34,377 bases of DNA from Photobacterium aquimaris (GCF_002954455.1 NZ_MSCC01000005.1:6931-41307), one strand, 5' to 3'; shown: positions 12,461 through 21,044, counted from the first letter of the stretch. The notes: generated from the letters alone by a model not told the origin. Made by a program: numbers and translations.

Positions 12461-12940
12461 TTAAGCACCAGGCGGACAAGCAAGACTATCACTGATTAAT
12501 TCAATCAACTTATCTTCTAGTGCAAAGCGCGATTCCATCTGTTCACCAATTTGCGATAAATCATCATCAAGAGTATCTAATGGGTCGTTATCATTGATGG
12601 CACCATAGCGATCATTGAAGTTTAGTAATGGTTCAGTGGTTAGGGTGATTTTTGCATAGAGGGCAGACATTTCTTCAGTGGGTGAAAAGCCAGTTTGATG
12701 CCAGCGCGCCATTACGTTATCGTAAATCTTAAAGTGACCCGCTGAAATATAATCAACGAGATCTTCACTAAATAAACACAGTTTGGACGCGGTAGGTAGA
12801 TGACGATTATCATCATTGGGAGTGATACCGATTAGTTTACAATAATCGATCAGTAGTTGTTGGCGCATCATTAGCCATTGATCAATAACATCGTTATGGC
12901 CGCCCCATTCTTTTTTAACTTGTTCAAATTTACTAAGCAT
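12461..12940 (-). CDS. rsd: Regulator of sigma D (anti-sigma70), Rsd
   Basis: Rsd binds region 4 of sigma70 and sequesters it in stationary phase, favouring alternative sigma factors. I place the start at the ATG at 12940 (LSKFEQVKKEW), with GAGGA at 12948-12952 as ribosome site. This gives 159 residues, close to the E. coli 158; an in-frame ATG at 12967 has no ribosome site. Family segments are VIDQWLMMRQQLLIDYCKLIGI, LVDYISAGHFKIYD and SQIGEQMESRFALEDKLIELI. It is divergent from nudC, the usual neighbour in Vibrio and E. coli. Its position beside rpoBC is conserved. Confidence 0.92.
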   Translation of the reverse strand: MLSKFEQVKKEWGGHNDVIDQWLMMRQQLLIDYCKLIGITPNDDNRHLPTASKLCLFSEDLVDYISAGHFKIYDNVMARWHQTGFSPTEEMSALYAKITLTTEPLLNFNDRYGAINDNDPLDTLDDDLSQIGEQMESRFALEDKLIELISDSLACPPGA

Positions 12941-13072
12941 GAGCACATCCTCATGATATATCAGCATCTTAACTGGATGCTTGTGCGATCCGGCTCTTGA
13001 TATAAGAGATATGGTTTCGGATAAATATTCCGTTCAAGATTAGATTGCCAGTAAATTTACGCCGCTGCAAGG

Positions 13073-13864
13073 ATGAAAGTAATAAAAATGTTAAAAAATG
13101 AGAATATTGCTTATTGGTGTGTGATTAGAAATGGCAAGCTATTGTTACAAAACGGCAGTTTGCCGTTGTGTTCATCTGAAGAGCTTATTTGTAGTACCGA
13201 AACCAAGCGTTTTATCGGTGATTTTGATTCGATAGCTGTGTATTGGTTAGTTGATGAAAGTGGTTTTAGTGATAATGATTTTTTTAATTTAAGAGAGCTA
13301 CTTGGCTGTGATAGTCGGTTATTTGCGTTAGCAGGCCGAGCGATTCAATTAAATTATATGATTCAAAGTCAGCGCTTTTGTTGTCATTGTGGTCATCCGC
13401 TGCAATTAGATACTAAAGTACTAGCAATGCATTGCTCTGGCTGTGAGAGTCTTCATTATCCGCGAGTATCGCCTTGTATCATTGTTGCTGTGCGAAAAGG
13501 TAATCAATTGTTATTGGCGCAGCATCCGCGTCATAAAACCGGTATGTATACTGTGATTGCAGGGTTTATTGAACCTGGTGAAACTGCAGAACAATGCGTC
13601 GCGCGAGAAGTTTTAGAAGAAACCGGTATTATAGTAAAAAATATTCGTTACTTTGATAGTCAGCCATGGGCATTTCCATCCAATCTAATGCTTGGGTTTA
13701 TCGCTGATTATGCTGGTGGTGATATTAAACCAGATTATGAAGAATTAACTGATGCAATATGGGCGACGGCAGAGCAGTTACCTGATGTGGCACCAATAGG
13801 GACTATTGCTCGGCGACTTATTGATACAGTTTTGCAGCTTAATGCTGAACATAAGACTGATTAA
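13073..13864 (+). CDS. nudC: NAD(+) diphosphatase / NAD-RNA decapping hydrolase NudC
   Basis: NudC hydrolyses NAD(H) to NMN(H) and AMP and removes NAD caps from RNA. The 263 residues contain a zinc ribbon (C103, C106, C121, C124), and a full Nudix box GX5EX7REUXEEXGU from G164 to I186, with the metal-binding glutamates E182-E183. The NudC-specific motif SQPWPFPxS appears as SQPWAFPSN (196-204), with Ala for the third Pro and Asn at the end. Start choice is uncertain: the first ATG overlaps AAGG too closely, and ATG at 13088 has the same AAGG about 14 bases away. Confidence 0.93.
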   Translation: MKVIKMLKNENIAYWCVIRNGKLLLQNGSLPLCSSEELICSTETKRFIGDFDSIAVYWLVDESGFSDNDFFNLRELLGCDSRLFALAGRAIQLNYMIQSQRFCCHCGHPLQLDTKVLAMHCSGCESLHYPRVSPCIIVAVRKGNQLLLAQHPRHKTGMYTVIAGFIEPGETAEQCVAREVLEETGIIVKNIRYFDSQPWAFPSNLMLGFIADYAGGDIKPDYEELTDAIWATAEQLPDVAPIGTIARRLIDTVLQLNAEHKTD

Positions 13865-13948
13865 TCAAACGTTAGTAAACAAATGCACTCGGTTGTTAAT
13901 ATTAATGAGTGCTACAATATGACGCAGAATTAACCCGTGGAGTCTCAA

Positions 13949-15016
13949 ATGAGCGAATTAAAGAATGACCGCTACCTACGTGCGCTGCTAAAGCAGCCTG
14001 TAGATTGCACACCTGTATGGATGATGCGTCAGGCTGGCCGTTACCTACCTGAGTATCGTGCGACACGTGGTGTTGCTGGTGACTTCATGTCGCTATGTAA
14101 AAATGCAGAATTAGCCAGTGAAGTAACGCTACAGCCATTGAAGCGTTTTCCATTGGATGCTGCTATTTTATTTTCTGATATTTTAACTATTCCTGATGCA
14201 ATGGGATTAGGGCTATATTTTGAAGCAGGTGAAGGTCCTAAGTTTAGTCACCCTATCACTTGTAAAGCAGACGTAGAGCGTATTGGCATTCCTGATCCTG
14301 AAGGTGAATTGCAGTATGTGATGAATGCGGTTCGTCAAATTCGTCATGATCTTCAAGGTGAAGTGCCACTGATTGGCTTTTCGGGTAGTCCATGGACATT
14401 AGCGACATACATGGTTGAAGGTGGTAGCTCTAAGGCCTTCACTAAAATCAAGAAGATGATGTATGCCGAGCCGCAAACATTGCATCTACTGCTCGATAAA
14501 CTAGCCGATAGCGTGATTGAGTATTTAAATGCTCAAATCAAAGCGGGCGCGCAAGCGGTGATGGTATTTGATACTTGGGGTGGTGTATTAACCCCACGTG
14601 ATTACAATGAATTCTCATTGCGTTACATGCATAAGATTGTTGATGGCTTGATTCGCGAGAATGATGGTCGCCGTGTACCTGTGACGTTATTTACTAAAAA
14701 TGGCGGTATGTGGTTAGAGCAAATTGCAGCGACAGGCTGTGATGCGATAGGCTTAGACTGGACAATTGATATTAGCGATGCGAAACGTCGTATCGGTGAT
14801 AAGGTGGCGCTACAAGGTAATATGGATCCATCAGTGTTATATGCCCAGCCTGAACGTATTCGTCAAGAAGTCGCTTCTATTTTAGAGGGCTTTGGCGATG
14901 GCGGTACGGGTCATGTATTTAACTTAGGCCATGGTATTCATCTTGATGTGCCGCCTGAAAATGCTGGTGTGTTTGTTGATGCTGTGCATGAGCTTTCAAA
15001 GCCATACCATAAATAA
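13949..15016 (+). CDS. hemE: Uroporphyrinogen decarboxylase
   Basis: HemE removes four acetate carboxyls from uroporphyrinogen III to give coproporphyrinogen III in haem synthesis, in the cytoplasm. From the ATG at 13949 the product is 355 residues (E. coli 354), preceded by GGAG (13939-13942). An upstream in-frame GTG at 13937 overlaps that ribosome site and is rejected. The conserved substrate-binding segment PVWMMRQAGRYLPEYR (about 22-37) and SDILTIPDAMGLGL are intact, and the C-terminal GHVFNLGHGI loop is present. It lies downstream of nudC as in other gammaproteobacteria. Confidence 0.97.
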   Translation: MSELKNDRYLRALLKQPVDCTPVWMMRQAGRYLPEYRATRGVAGDFMSLCKNAELASEVTLQPLKRFPLDAAILFSDILTIPDAMGLGLYFEAGEGPKFSHPITCKADVERIGIPDPEGELQYVMNAVRQIRHDLQGEVPLIGFSGSPWTLATYMVEGGSSKAFTKIKKMMYAEPQTLHLLLDKLADSVIEYLNAQIKAGAQAVMVFDTWGGVLTPRDYNEFSLRYMHKIVDGLIRENDGRRVPVTLFTKNGGMWLEQIAATGCDAIGLDWTIDISDAKRRIGDKVALQGNMDPSVLYAQPERIRQEVASILEGFGDGGTGHVFNLGHGIHLDVPPENAGVFVDAVHELSKPYHK

Positions 15017-15068
15017 CCATTGTTTTAGAAATAGACTTTAAACAGTATATTTCAAAATCAAGGTTAAT

Positions 15069-15100
15069 AAAAAACCACACCATTTCGGTGTGGTTTTTTT
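15069..15100 (+). terminator. Terminator after hemE
   Basis: AAAAAACCACACC (15069-15081), five-base loop, GGTGTGG (15087-15093) and a T7 run. The remainder of the gap (15101-15215) shows no gene. Confidence 0.92.
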
Positions 15101-15215
15101 GTCATTATTTAATGGCCGGTAAAAACAGACATAAGGCGAGTAGGATCTTACTAGGATCGTTATTGTTATCGGAATGTGATTTTGTGATGGTATTAATGCT
15201 TAGTGGTCTAATCTA

Positions 15216-16127
15216 TTAATAACCTCTTTTGAAATCAATAAGATATTCAATTTTTTGCTGTTGTTGAAAACGTAAGTAGTTAGCTTTAAATATCGTAAAT
15301 ACTTGTTCAGGGAAGCTTTCTGCTGCGATATGGGGGGTGATGGTGATCTGTGGATGATCCCAAAATGGATGATCTGTTGCTAATGGTTCGTGCTTGAAGA
15401 CATCTAAAAATGCATGTTGCAGATGATGTTGCTCAAGCGCATTTACTAAATCAGCTTCATTGACACTATTGCCACGACCGACATTGAAAAATAGCACATT
15501 TTTGCAATGGCTAAAGTTACCTCGATCAAAAAGATCATTAGTATCAGTGGTTGCAGGCAAGATAGAAACTACATAGTCGGCTTGAGTTAGTGCGTAATCG
15601 AGATCGTTGAGATCATAAGTCTGATTAAAATCATCACTGGCGGCGATACCACTGCGATTAACGCCAATGATATGACAGCCAAATACCGCTGCAACCTTAG
15701 CAAGGTGCTGGCCGATGGTGCCTGTACCAACAATGACCATGGTTTTGCCTGCGATAGCTTGATATTGGTGTGGTTGCCATTGGTGTTGTTGCTGCTGTAA
15801 AGCATAGCGCCAAAAGTGGCGCTGGTAGTTAAGGATTTGACCAATAATATATTCAGCGATCAGTGGTCCAAAGATACCGCGAATATTGGTGAGTTGATAA
15901 TCTTGCCTCAATTGCGGTTTAATCAGCGCGTCAATGCCTGCATAAGTAGACTGTAGCCACTGTAAATGCGGGTAGTCATTTAAGCTGGTGGCGATCAATG
16001 GTGGATCTGCGAGAAGTACTGTTGCTTGGCTGGGATCTTCCGTGATAACCAACTGTGGCAGTTTAGCGGCAGTCAGTAATTGCACATAACGCTGCTGTTG
16101 GCGAGAGACGATCTTAATTTTGATCAT
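15216..16127 (-). CDS. D-2-hydroxyacid dehydrogenase (glyoxylate/hydroxypyruvate reductase-like)
   Basis: An NAD(P)-dependent 2-hydroxyacid dehydrogenase of the GhrA-like group. From the ATG at 16127 (IKIKIVSRQQQ), with AGGA five bases upstream, it is 303 residues; the frame stays open to 16157 but that extension lacks a ribosome site. The Rossmann dinucleotide motif GTGTIG is at about 134-139. The three catalytic residues are visible: Arg in NVGRGN, Glu in HEPLA, and His in TPHIAAES. Many glutamines (QQQQHQWQPHQYQ) lengthen a mid-protein helix. Substrate cannot be assigned from sequence. It is divergent from yjaG. Confidence 0.88.
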   Translation of the reverse strand: MIKIKIVSRQQQRYVQLLTAAKLPQLVITEDPSQATVLLADPPLIATSLNDYPHLQWLQSTYAGIDALIKPQLRQDYQLTNIRGIFGPLIAEYIIGQILNYQRHFWRYALQQQQHQWQPHQYQAIAGKTMVIVGTGTIGQHLAKVAAVFGCHIIGVNRSGIAASDDFNQTYDLNDLDYALTQADYVVSILPATTDTNDLFDRGNFSHCKNVLFFNVGRGNSVNEADLVNALEQHHLQHAFLDVFKHEPLATDHPFWDHPQITITPHIAAESFPEQVFTIFKANYLRFQQQQKIEYLIDFKRGY

Positions 16128-16194
16128 GCTTTTCCTTTTGTAGCCTTCGTTTATCAAGTAAACTTCAATCTAAATCACTACCGTAGATTATCCC

Positions 16195-16782
16195 ATGCTT
16201 AAGAATCCAATCCAGTTACGTTTAGAAAAATTAGAACCTTGGCAACATCTTACCTTTATGGTGTCGTTGTGTGAGCGTATGTATCCGAACTATGCTTTTT
16301 TCTGTGCCGAAACACAGTTTACAGATGGTCAACGTTACCGAGTGATCTTAGATAGTGTATGGGAGATCCTGACGGTTAAAAATGCCAAGATTAACTTTGA
16401 AAGCCAGCTTGAAAAGTTAGAAGATATGGTCCCTAGTGAAAACGACTACGATTTGTATGCCGTACGTCCTGCGATTGATGCTTGTGTTGCGTTAGCCGAT
16501 CTTCTACACGCGATGTTGGATCGTGATTTGATGATGGAAACTGTGGTTAAGTTGAGTGCTTTATCTGCTGAAACAGTGGCTGATTTAGAATCGGCTCAAA
16601 CAGGAATTGAAATCACTAACGATAATCAAAAGCAAAATGAAGCTGTATGCGCTGAGTGGGATACTCAGTGGGAAATTTTCCGTGCGCTAAAAGAAGCTGA
16701 AAGCCGTGATATTGATTTAATCAAAGATTTACGTGCTGAGTTACGTGATGAGCCAATCAGTAATATTGGTATTGCATTGTAA
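16195..16782 (+). CDS. yjaG: DUF416 family protein YjaG
   Basis: A 195-residue cytoplasmic protein of unknown function, colinear with E. coli YjaG (196 residues). Characteristic segments are QHLTFMVSLCERMYPNYAFFC near the start, AIDACVALADLLHAML mid-protein, and EWDTQWEIFRALKEAESRDI near the end. In E. coli it also sits next to hupA; here brnQ and a CNNM/CBS gene lie between. No catalytic motif is recognisable. It has its own terminator. Confidence 0.93.
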   Translation: MLKNPIQLRLEKLEPWQHLTFMVSLCERMYPNYAFFCAETQFTDGQRYRVILDSVWEILTVKNAKINFESQLEKLEDMVPSENDYDLYAVRPAIDACVALADLLHAMLDRDLMMETVVKLSALSAETVADLESAQTGIEITNDNQKQNEAVCAEWDTQWEIFRALKEAESRDIDLIKDLRAELRDEPISNIGIAL

Positions 16783-16803
16783 TTGATCGCTAACGATAAC
16801 TTC

Positions 16804-16831
16804 AAGAAGAAGCCAATTGGCTTCTTTTTTT
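16804..16831 (+). terminator. Terminator after yjaG
   Basis: Palindrome AGAAGCC-AATT-GGCTTCT (16808-16825), extended by A-T pairs and ended by a T7 run. Confidence 0.9.
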
Positions 16832-17043
16832 ATAGCTATTGTTTGTGAAAATGTTGTCATATTGTTATTTGAGCAGTAACTAATAAATGACATAAGTGCG
16901 GAAAAAATTAGATGTTAGGTATTTTTGTTAATAACTTGTTTCATTGCTAATGGTTGTTTATTCTGCTTTTTAAGTTAAAAAACAGTGGTTATGACTGGTT
17001 GCTAGGTTAAGTTTACGCCATTCGACTTATTTTATTTTGGCTC

Positions 17044-17072
17044 TTGTAATTGTATCCCTTCAGCGTTTATAA
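17044..17072 (+). promoter_or_regulatory. Candidate brnQ promoter
   Basis: TTGTAA (17044-17049), 17-base spacer, TTATAA (17067-17072). It would give a leader of about 265 bases. A two-part hairpin follows at the presumed 5' end: ACCAC/GTGGT (17077-17081, 17108-17112) and GTAGC/GCTAC (17085-17089, 17096-17100). Nothing else clear lies in 16832-17043. Confidence 0.5.
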
Positions 17073-17135
17073 CATAACCACTGCGTAGCACCTAAGCTAC
17101 GACATTCGTGGTCTGTTGGTTTGAAGGGGGCAAAT

Positions 17136-17234
17136 ATGAAATATTCTATCGTAAACACTATTGTATCTTGCCGTATTTCACTAATGGTTGCTGCTTCAAA
17201 GCTCTTGCTCTCTCTGAATCTTATTCAGGGCTGA
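17136..17234 (+). CDS. Probable Leu-rich leader peptide of brnQ
   Basis: A 32-residue open frame with a very strong ribosome site (AAGGGGG, 17124-17130, five bases before the ATG). The C-terminal end is SKLLLSLNLIQG: five leucines and one isoleucine in eight codons just before the stop. It sits about 110 bases upstream of the branched-chain amino acid transporter brnQ. Its stop codon lies inside GCTGACAG (17230-17237), which can pair with CTGTCAGC (17253-17260). The layout suggests ribosome-mediated control by charged tRNA-Leu. No experimental support is visible, and the peptide could be fortuitous. Confidence 0.65.
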   Translation: MKYSIVNTIVSCRISLMVAASKLLLSLNLIQG

Positions 17235-17278
17235 CAGGCCATACCCATTTTTCTGTCAGCTTGTGAGCAAGCTGGCAG
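17214..17278 (+). promoter_or_regulatory. Alternative RNA hairpins in the brnQ leader
   Basis: Three structures compete. CTGAAT-CTT-ATTCAG (17214-17228) covers the Leu/Ile codons. GCTGACAG (17230-17237) can pair with CTGTCAGC (17253-17260). CTGTCAGCTTG (17253-17263) can instead pair with CAAGCTGGCAG (17268-17278) with one wobble. The second and third exclude each other, as in attenuators. No U-run follows the last stem, so a classical terminator is not evident. Confidence 0.55.
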
Positions 17279-17342
17279 GATAGACACCATCACCTTTCCC
17301 GTCTCGCTTTCTCCAAGCTCCAAGTAATGACCAAGGAATACT

Positions 17343-18665
17343 ATGTTAAGTGCACGCAATATCGCCGCCTTAGGCTTCATGACATTCGCCATGTACTTAG
17401 GTGCTGGCAATTTAATTTTTCCTCCTTATTTAGGCTATCAAGCAGGAGATAATTTTCTTAGTGGTATGGCGGGTTTCTTATTAACTGGCGTTGGTTTGCC
17501 TGCAATAGCATTAGTGATTGTGGCTTGGGTACGTGGATCTGATAATTTAACCGCGGCATTACCTAAACCGCTAGCGACTGGATTCTGGGTGATGCTGTTT
17601 ATTGTTATTGGCCCCGCATTTATTATTCCACGTACGATCACTGTTGCTTACCAATTTAGCTTGGCACCATTTATCGGTGATAGTGGCTTGATCCCATTCT
17701 CGACGGTATTTTGTTTAGCGGCTATTTTGTTTTCGTTATACCCAGGTAAGTTAGTTGATACGCTAGGAAAGTGGTTAACGCCGATGCTATTAACTATTTT
17801 AACGATTATGGCAGTGGTGGCATTGTTATATCCATCTGGTCAGGTAGAGGTCGCATCTGGTCCTTATGCGACAGGTGCAATGGCTGAAGGAATGACCCAA
17901 GGCTATATGACTATGGATGCGTTAGGCTCGATTGGTTTTGGTTGGGTGATTTTCAGAGCAATAGAAGGCATGGGGGTTAAATGCCCGAAAGCGATTGCCA
18001 AATATACTTTTATTGCTGCTCTAATGTATGCCACAGCGATGGCGTTAGTATATTTATCATTGGCGTATATTGGTGTAACTAGTGCTAATTTAGGCTCAAG
18101 CTTTGCTAATGGTGGTGAAATTCTTACTGCGTTTACTAATGCTCACTTTGGTGCTTTTGGAACCATTATTTTAGGTTCGGTGTTAGTGTTAGCCTGTTTA
18201 ACCACAGCCATTGGTGTCACAACTGCAGGAAGTGAGTTTTATAGCCGTAGCTTTAGTAAAATCACTTACCCTAAAAGTGTGTGGGTGATTATGGTGTTAT
18301 CAGGTTTGATTGCTAATGTAGGTTTGGCGCAGTTATTAGAAGTGACTTTACCTGTTGTAGTAGCCTTACACCCGATTGCAATTGCGTTGTTATTGATTGC
18401 GCCGTTACGTTATCAGTTATCTCAAGTTGCAGTATTAGCCGTCGTTGCAACGGCAACCGTTTTTGGCTGTATTGATGCTGCACATATTTTGGGTGCAATG
18501 CCAGCAACGGTTGATAATGCATTAACAGCAAATTTACCGTTATATCATTACTATGCGGGTTGGATTTTACCAACGGTAGCGGTATTGGTGGTTGGCTTGA
18601 TCGTCAGTCGTATCACGGGTGGACGTTATTGTGTTGATAACAATGCGTCACTTAATCGCAGTTAG
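17343..18665 (+). CDS. brnQ: Branched-chain amino acid transport system II carrier protein
   Basis: BrnQ (LIVCS family) imports Leu, Ile and Val with a cation across the inner membrane. The 440-residue product is almost wholly hydrophobic, with about 12 predicted helices. The N-terminus contains the family signature FAMYLGAGNLIFPPYLGYQAG (about 17-37), and a second landmark is GWVIFRAIEGMG. A good ribosome site (AAGGA) precedes the ATG. The long upstream leader with a Leu-rich peptide suggests regulation by branched-chain amino acid supply. The gene is monocistronic, with a strong terminator. Confidence 0.94.
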   Translation: MLSARNIAALGFMTFAMYLGAGNLIFPPYLGYQAGDNFLSGMAGFLLTGVGLPAIALVIVAWVRGSDNLTAALPKPLATGFWVMLFIVIGPAFIIPRTITVAYQFSLAPFIGDSGLIPFSTVFCLAAILFSLYPGKLVDTLGKWLTPMLLTILTIMAVVALLYPSGQVEVASGPYATGAMAEGMTQGYMTMDALGSIGFGWVIFRAIEGMGVKCPKAIAKYTFIAALMYATAMALVYLSLAYIGVTSANLGSSFANGGEILTAFTNAHFGAFGTIILGSVLVLACLTTAIGVTTAGSEFYSRSFSKITYPKSVWVIMVLSGLIANVGLAQLLEVTLPVVVALHPIAIALLLIAPLRYQLSQVAVLAVVATATVFGCIDAAHILGAMPATVDNALTANLPLYHYYAGWILPTVAVLVVGLIVSRITGGRYCVDNNASLNRS

Positions 18666-18682
18666 CATCAATAATGCCAATA

Positions 18683-18708
18683 AAAAAGGGACCATCAGGT
18701 CCCTTTTT
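18683..18708. terminator. Terminator after brnQ (works in both directions)
   Basis: Perfect stem AAAAAGGGACC (18683-18693), ATCA, GGTCCCTTTTT (18698-18708). It lies between convergent genes and has A- and T-runs on both sides. Confidence 0.92.
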
Positions 18709-18746
18709 AGATTCTACTTAATATAAAGCAGTTATAATAACGTTAG

Positions 18747-19805
18747 TTAAATATCGTCATCATTATTTTCAATCATCTTATGCTTTTTCTTCCACTTATC
18801 CCAACGTTGATAAGCCAGTTGCTGCATGTCAGTATTTTTATCTGCTTCATCGACGATCTCTTCGCCAACTAAACTTTCAAAAATATCTTCCAGTGTCACT
18901 AAGCCTTGTACTGTACCGTATTCATCAACAATCAAAATGAGTTGTGAACGTTCTTGCATTAAACGCTCAAATGCTTTTGGTACGCTTACGTTGTTCATAA
19001 TCACAGGCAATGGGCGCATGAGCGTGCCGAGCTCCTGGCTACCTTTGCCTGCTTGGCTTTCTGCAAATAGTTCTAAGCGGTGCACAAAGCCAACAATATT
19101 ATCGCTTTGCTCGCTGAACACTAATGGGCGTGAGAATGGACTACTTTTGTATTTTGCTAAAAATTCGTTGATGGTTTGCTGTGCATTAACGCGGAATAAT
19201 ACCGGTCGTGGCGTCATAATTTTAGTCACGCTCACGTCTTTAAATTGCAGTAGATTCGTTAGAATTTTTGACTCACCTGCGCCTAATTCACCTGACTCAT
19301 GAGCCAGCATTGCCATTGCTGATAATTCATCGCGTAATTTAGGTTGTACGTGACCGTGGGCTAAACGGCGGGTAATCTGTTCTGAGATCCACACTAATGG
19401 CATTAATATAACTACCATCCAGCGTAATAATATTGCACTTGTTGGCGCTAATTGACGCCAGTAAGTTGCACCAATAGTTTTGGGAATGATTTCTGACAGT
19501 AATAAAATACCGACGGTTAATGCACCTGAGAAAACACCCAACCACTCACTACCAAAGACAACTGTAGCTTGCGCACCTGCTGTTGCTGCACCGACGGTAT
19601 GTGCAACGGTGTTAAGGGTTAGAATTGAGGCTAAGGGTCGATCTATATTATCTTTGAGCGCGGCAAGTTTAGCTGCTGCTGGGTGGTTTTGTTGACGTAA
19701 AGTGCCGATATATCCCGGCGAAATACTCAATAAAACCGCTTCTAAAACGGAACAAATAAACGACACCCCTATAGCTACAGAGATGTAAATCGTAAGCAGT
19801 ACCAT
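18747..19805 (-). CDS. CNNM/DUF21 and CBS-domain membrane protein (CorB/HlyC-like family)
   Basis: An inner-membrane protein of the family linked to magnesium or divalent-cation transport. The 352 residues carry an N-terminal CNNM (DUF21) domain with about four hydrophobic segments (1-25, 58-80, 88-108, 125-145), including the conserved SEIIPKTIG. This is followed by a CBS pair (about 195-330), marked by KIMTPRPVLFRV and DEYGTVQGLVTLEDIFESLVGE. The C-terminal CorC/HlyC domain of longer members is absent; the protein ends in a charged tail (KWKKKHKMIENNDDD). The 'hemolysin' label often given to this family does not describe its function. Confidence 0.88.
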   Translation of the reverse strand: MVLLTIYISVAIGVSFICSVLEAVLLSISPGYIGTLRQQNHPAAAKLAALKDNIDRPLASILTLNTVAHTVGAATAGAQATVVFGSEWLGVFSGALTVGILLLSEIIPKTIGATYWRQLAPTSAILLRWMVVILMPLVWISEQITRRLAHGHVQPKLRDELSAMAMLAHESGELGAGESKILTNLLQFKDVSVTKIMTPRPVLFRVNAQQTINEFLAKYKSSPFSRPLVFSEQSDNIVGFVHRLELFAESQAGKGSQELGTLMRPLPVIMNNVSVPKAFERLMQERSQLILIVDEYGTVQGLVTLEDIFESLVGEEIVDEADKNTDMQQLAYQRWDKWKKKHKMIENNDDDI

Positions 19806-20033
19806 ATCAACCTGTCAATTAATCAGCGAATTTCGGCTATATTAATCGGGGCTAGTGGAAATAAAAACAACTCTTTTTTGAATGTTATTAGTAACATTTT
19901 GTGAACTTTAGCTCAGTTTATGGTTAAAGAGTCTCCATTTAGACAGATAAAAGCCGACAAACCTTTGCCACACAGGCTTCTTTTGAATTAGAGTTGGGCG
20001 GTATTAAGCCCAAAACCTTAGAAGGGAAACCTA

Positions 20034-20306
20034 ATGAACAAGACCCAACTGATTGACCTGATCGCAGAAAAAGCAGACTTGTCTAAAGCACAAGCAAAAT
20101 TAGCATTGGAAGCTACTCTTGAAGGCGTTACTGATGCGCTTAAAGATGGTGACCAGGTTCAACTAATTGGCTTTGGTACATTTAAAGTGAATCATCGTGC
20201 GGCTCGCACTGGCCGTAACCCACAAACGGGCGCGGAAATTCAAATTGCTGCTGCTAACGTTCCTGCGTTCGTATCTGGCAAAGCACTTAAAGACGCATTA
20301 AAGTAA
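20034..20306 (+). CDS. hupA: DNA-binding protein HU-alpha
   Basis: HU is a nucleoid protein that bends DNA and constrains supercoils. The 90-residue product matches HU length. It starts MNKTQLIDLIAEKADLSKAQAK and carries the DNA-binding arm GRNPQTGAEIQIAAANVPAF (about 61-80), with the intercalating proline at its tip. GAAGGGAAACCTAATG gives a good ribosome site. A leader hairpin TTGGGC/GCCCAA (19994-19999, 20008-20013) lies just upstream. I could not place its promoter securely in 19806-20033. It is followed by a strong terminator. Confidence 0.98.
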   Translation: MNKTQLIDLIAEKADLSKAQAKLALEATLEGVTDALKDGDQVQLIGFGTFKVNHRAARTGRNPQTGAEIQIAAANVPAFVSGKALKDALK

Positions 20307-20314
20307 TTTAAAAT

Positions 20315-20350
20315 AACGCCAGAATGCCCCACAGCATCTGGCGTTTTTTT
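20315..20350 (+). terminator. Terminator after hupA, abutting the next start codon
   Basis: AACGCCAGA(A)TGC (20315-20327) pairs with GCATCTGGCGTT (20334-20345), with one bulged A, then a T7 run to 20350. The ATG of yjaH begins at 20351. Confidence 0.88.
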
Positions 20351-21025
20351 ATGGTACGTATAACGCTTTCTCTGGTGGTTGCATTTTTACTTACAGGCTG
20401 TGCGGCAAGCGACATGGCTGAAAATGCAGTAATTACGCCTAAAACTGTCACGGTTGCTGAAGCTGCAACTGATGGTCCTCATTTTTATTGGTATACCTTC
20501 CGTCCTAATCAACCTATAACCCTCAATGAGCGTGTATTTACCTCCAACCTAGGACAATATCAGGCTAGCTATCGTTGGCGCTCAGGAAAGCTGTTTGAGC
20601 TCTATCAACAAGGACAACAGCGCATTGATGGCTCTGTTACTCCATTTACATTGCAATTACGGTTTGATAGTGATGGTTTAGCGGTGTTTCAGCGTTATCA
20701 GCAAGGACAAACCATTGTGCCATTAACTAATGTGGAAATAGCGAAACAACACCGTCAAGCACTAAGATTGGCGGCTAAAGTTGAGCAACTAAATCAACAT
20801 CGGTATTCATGGGTGCAAGGGCACTGGCAACAACAGCAGTTTATTCCTTGCCAGCAGCAACAACCAGTTGAAGTTATTGCTCAATCAAACGCTGAAAAAT
20901 TATCGGGGCAAGGGTATATGGCGGTAAGTGGACAGTTGCAGCAAGGGCAATTAAAGGCTGATGATATTTTATTGCAGCGACCACAGTTACAATGTTTGGT
21001 GGCACCTAATTTATTAAAGCAGTAA
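20351..21025 (+). CDS. yjaH: DUF1481 family lipoprotein YjaH
   Basis: A predicted lipoprotein of unknown function that follows hupA in enterobacteria and Vibrio. From the ATG at 20351 it has 224 residues (E. coli YjaH 231). The N-terminus VRITLSLVVAFLLTGC is a lipoprotein signal with cleavage before Cys17. The frame extends to an ATG at 20324, but that would start inside the hupA terminator and add a charged stretch before the signal, so it is rejected. The chosen ATG has no ribosome site and touches the terminator T-run. Expression would need read-through of that terminator, a promoter inside hupA, or near-leaderless translation. Confidence 0.82.
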   Translation: MVRITLSLVVAFLLTGCAASDMAENAVITPKTVTVAEAATDGPHFYWYTFRPNQPITLNERVFTSNLGQYQASYRWRSGKLFELYQQGQQRIDGSVTPFTLQLRFDSDGLAVFQRYQQGQTIVPLTNVEIAKQHRQALRLAAKVEQLNQHRYSWVQGHWQQQQFIPCQQQQPVEVIAQSNAEKLSGQGYMAVSGQLQQGQLKADDILLQRPQLQCLVAPNLLKQ

Positions 21026-21044
21026 TTGTCGTTGATGGTAGATC

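Noticed and set aside
12454..12471. CTGGTG/CACCAG hairpin over the rsd stop as terminator
   Set aside because: It is short and has no T-run on the rsd strand; the hairpin at 12408-12428 is the better candidate.
18826..19302. 158-codon open frame opposite the CNNM/CBS gene
   Set aside because: It is antisense to a clear conserved gene, and its Ser/Thr/Lys-rich translation is typical of a shadow frame.
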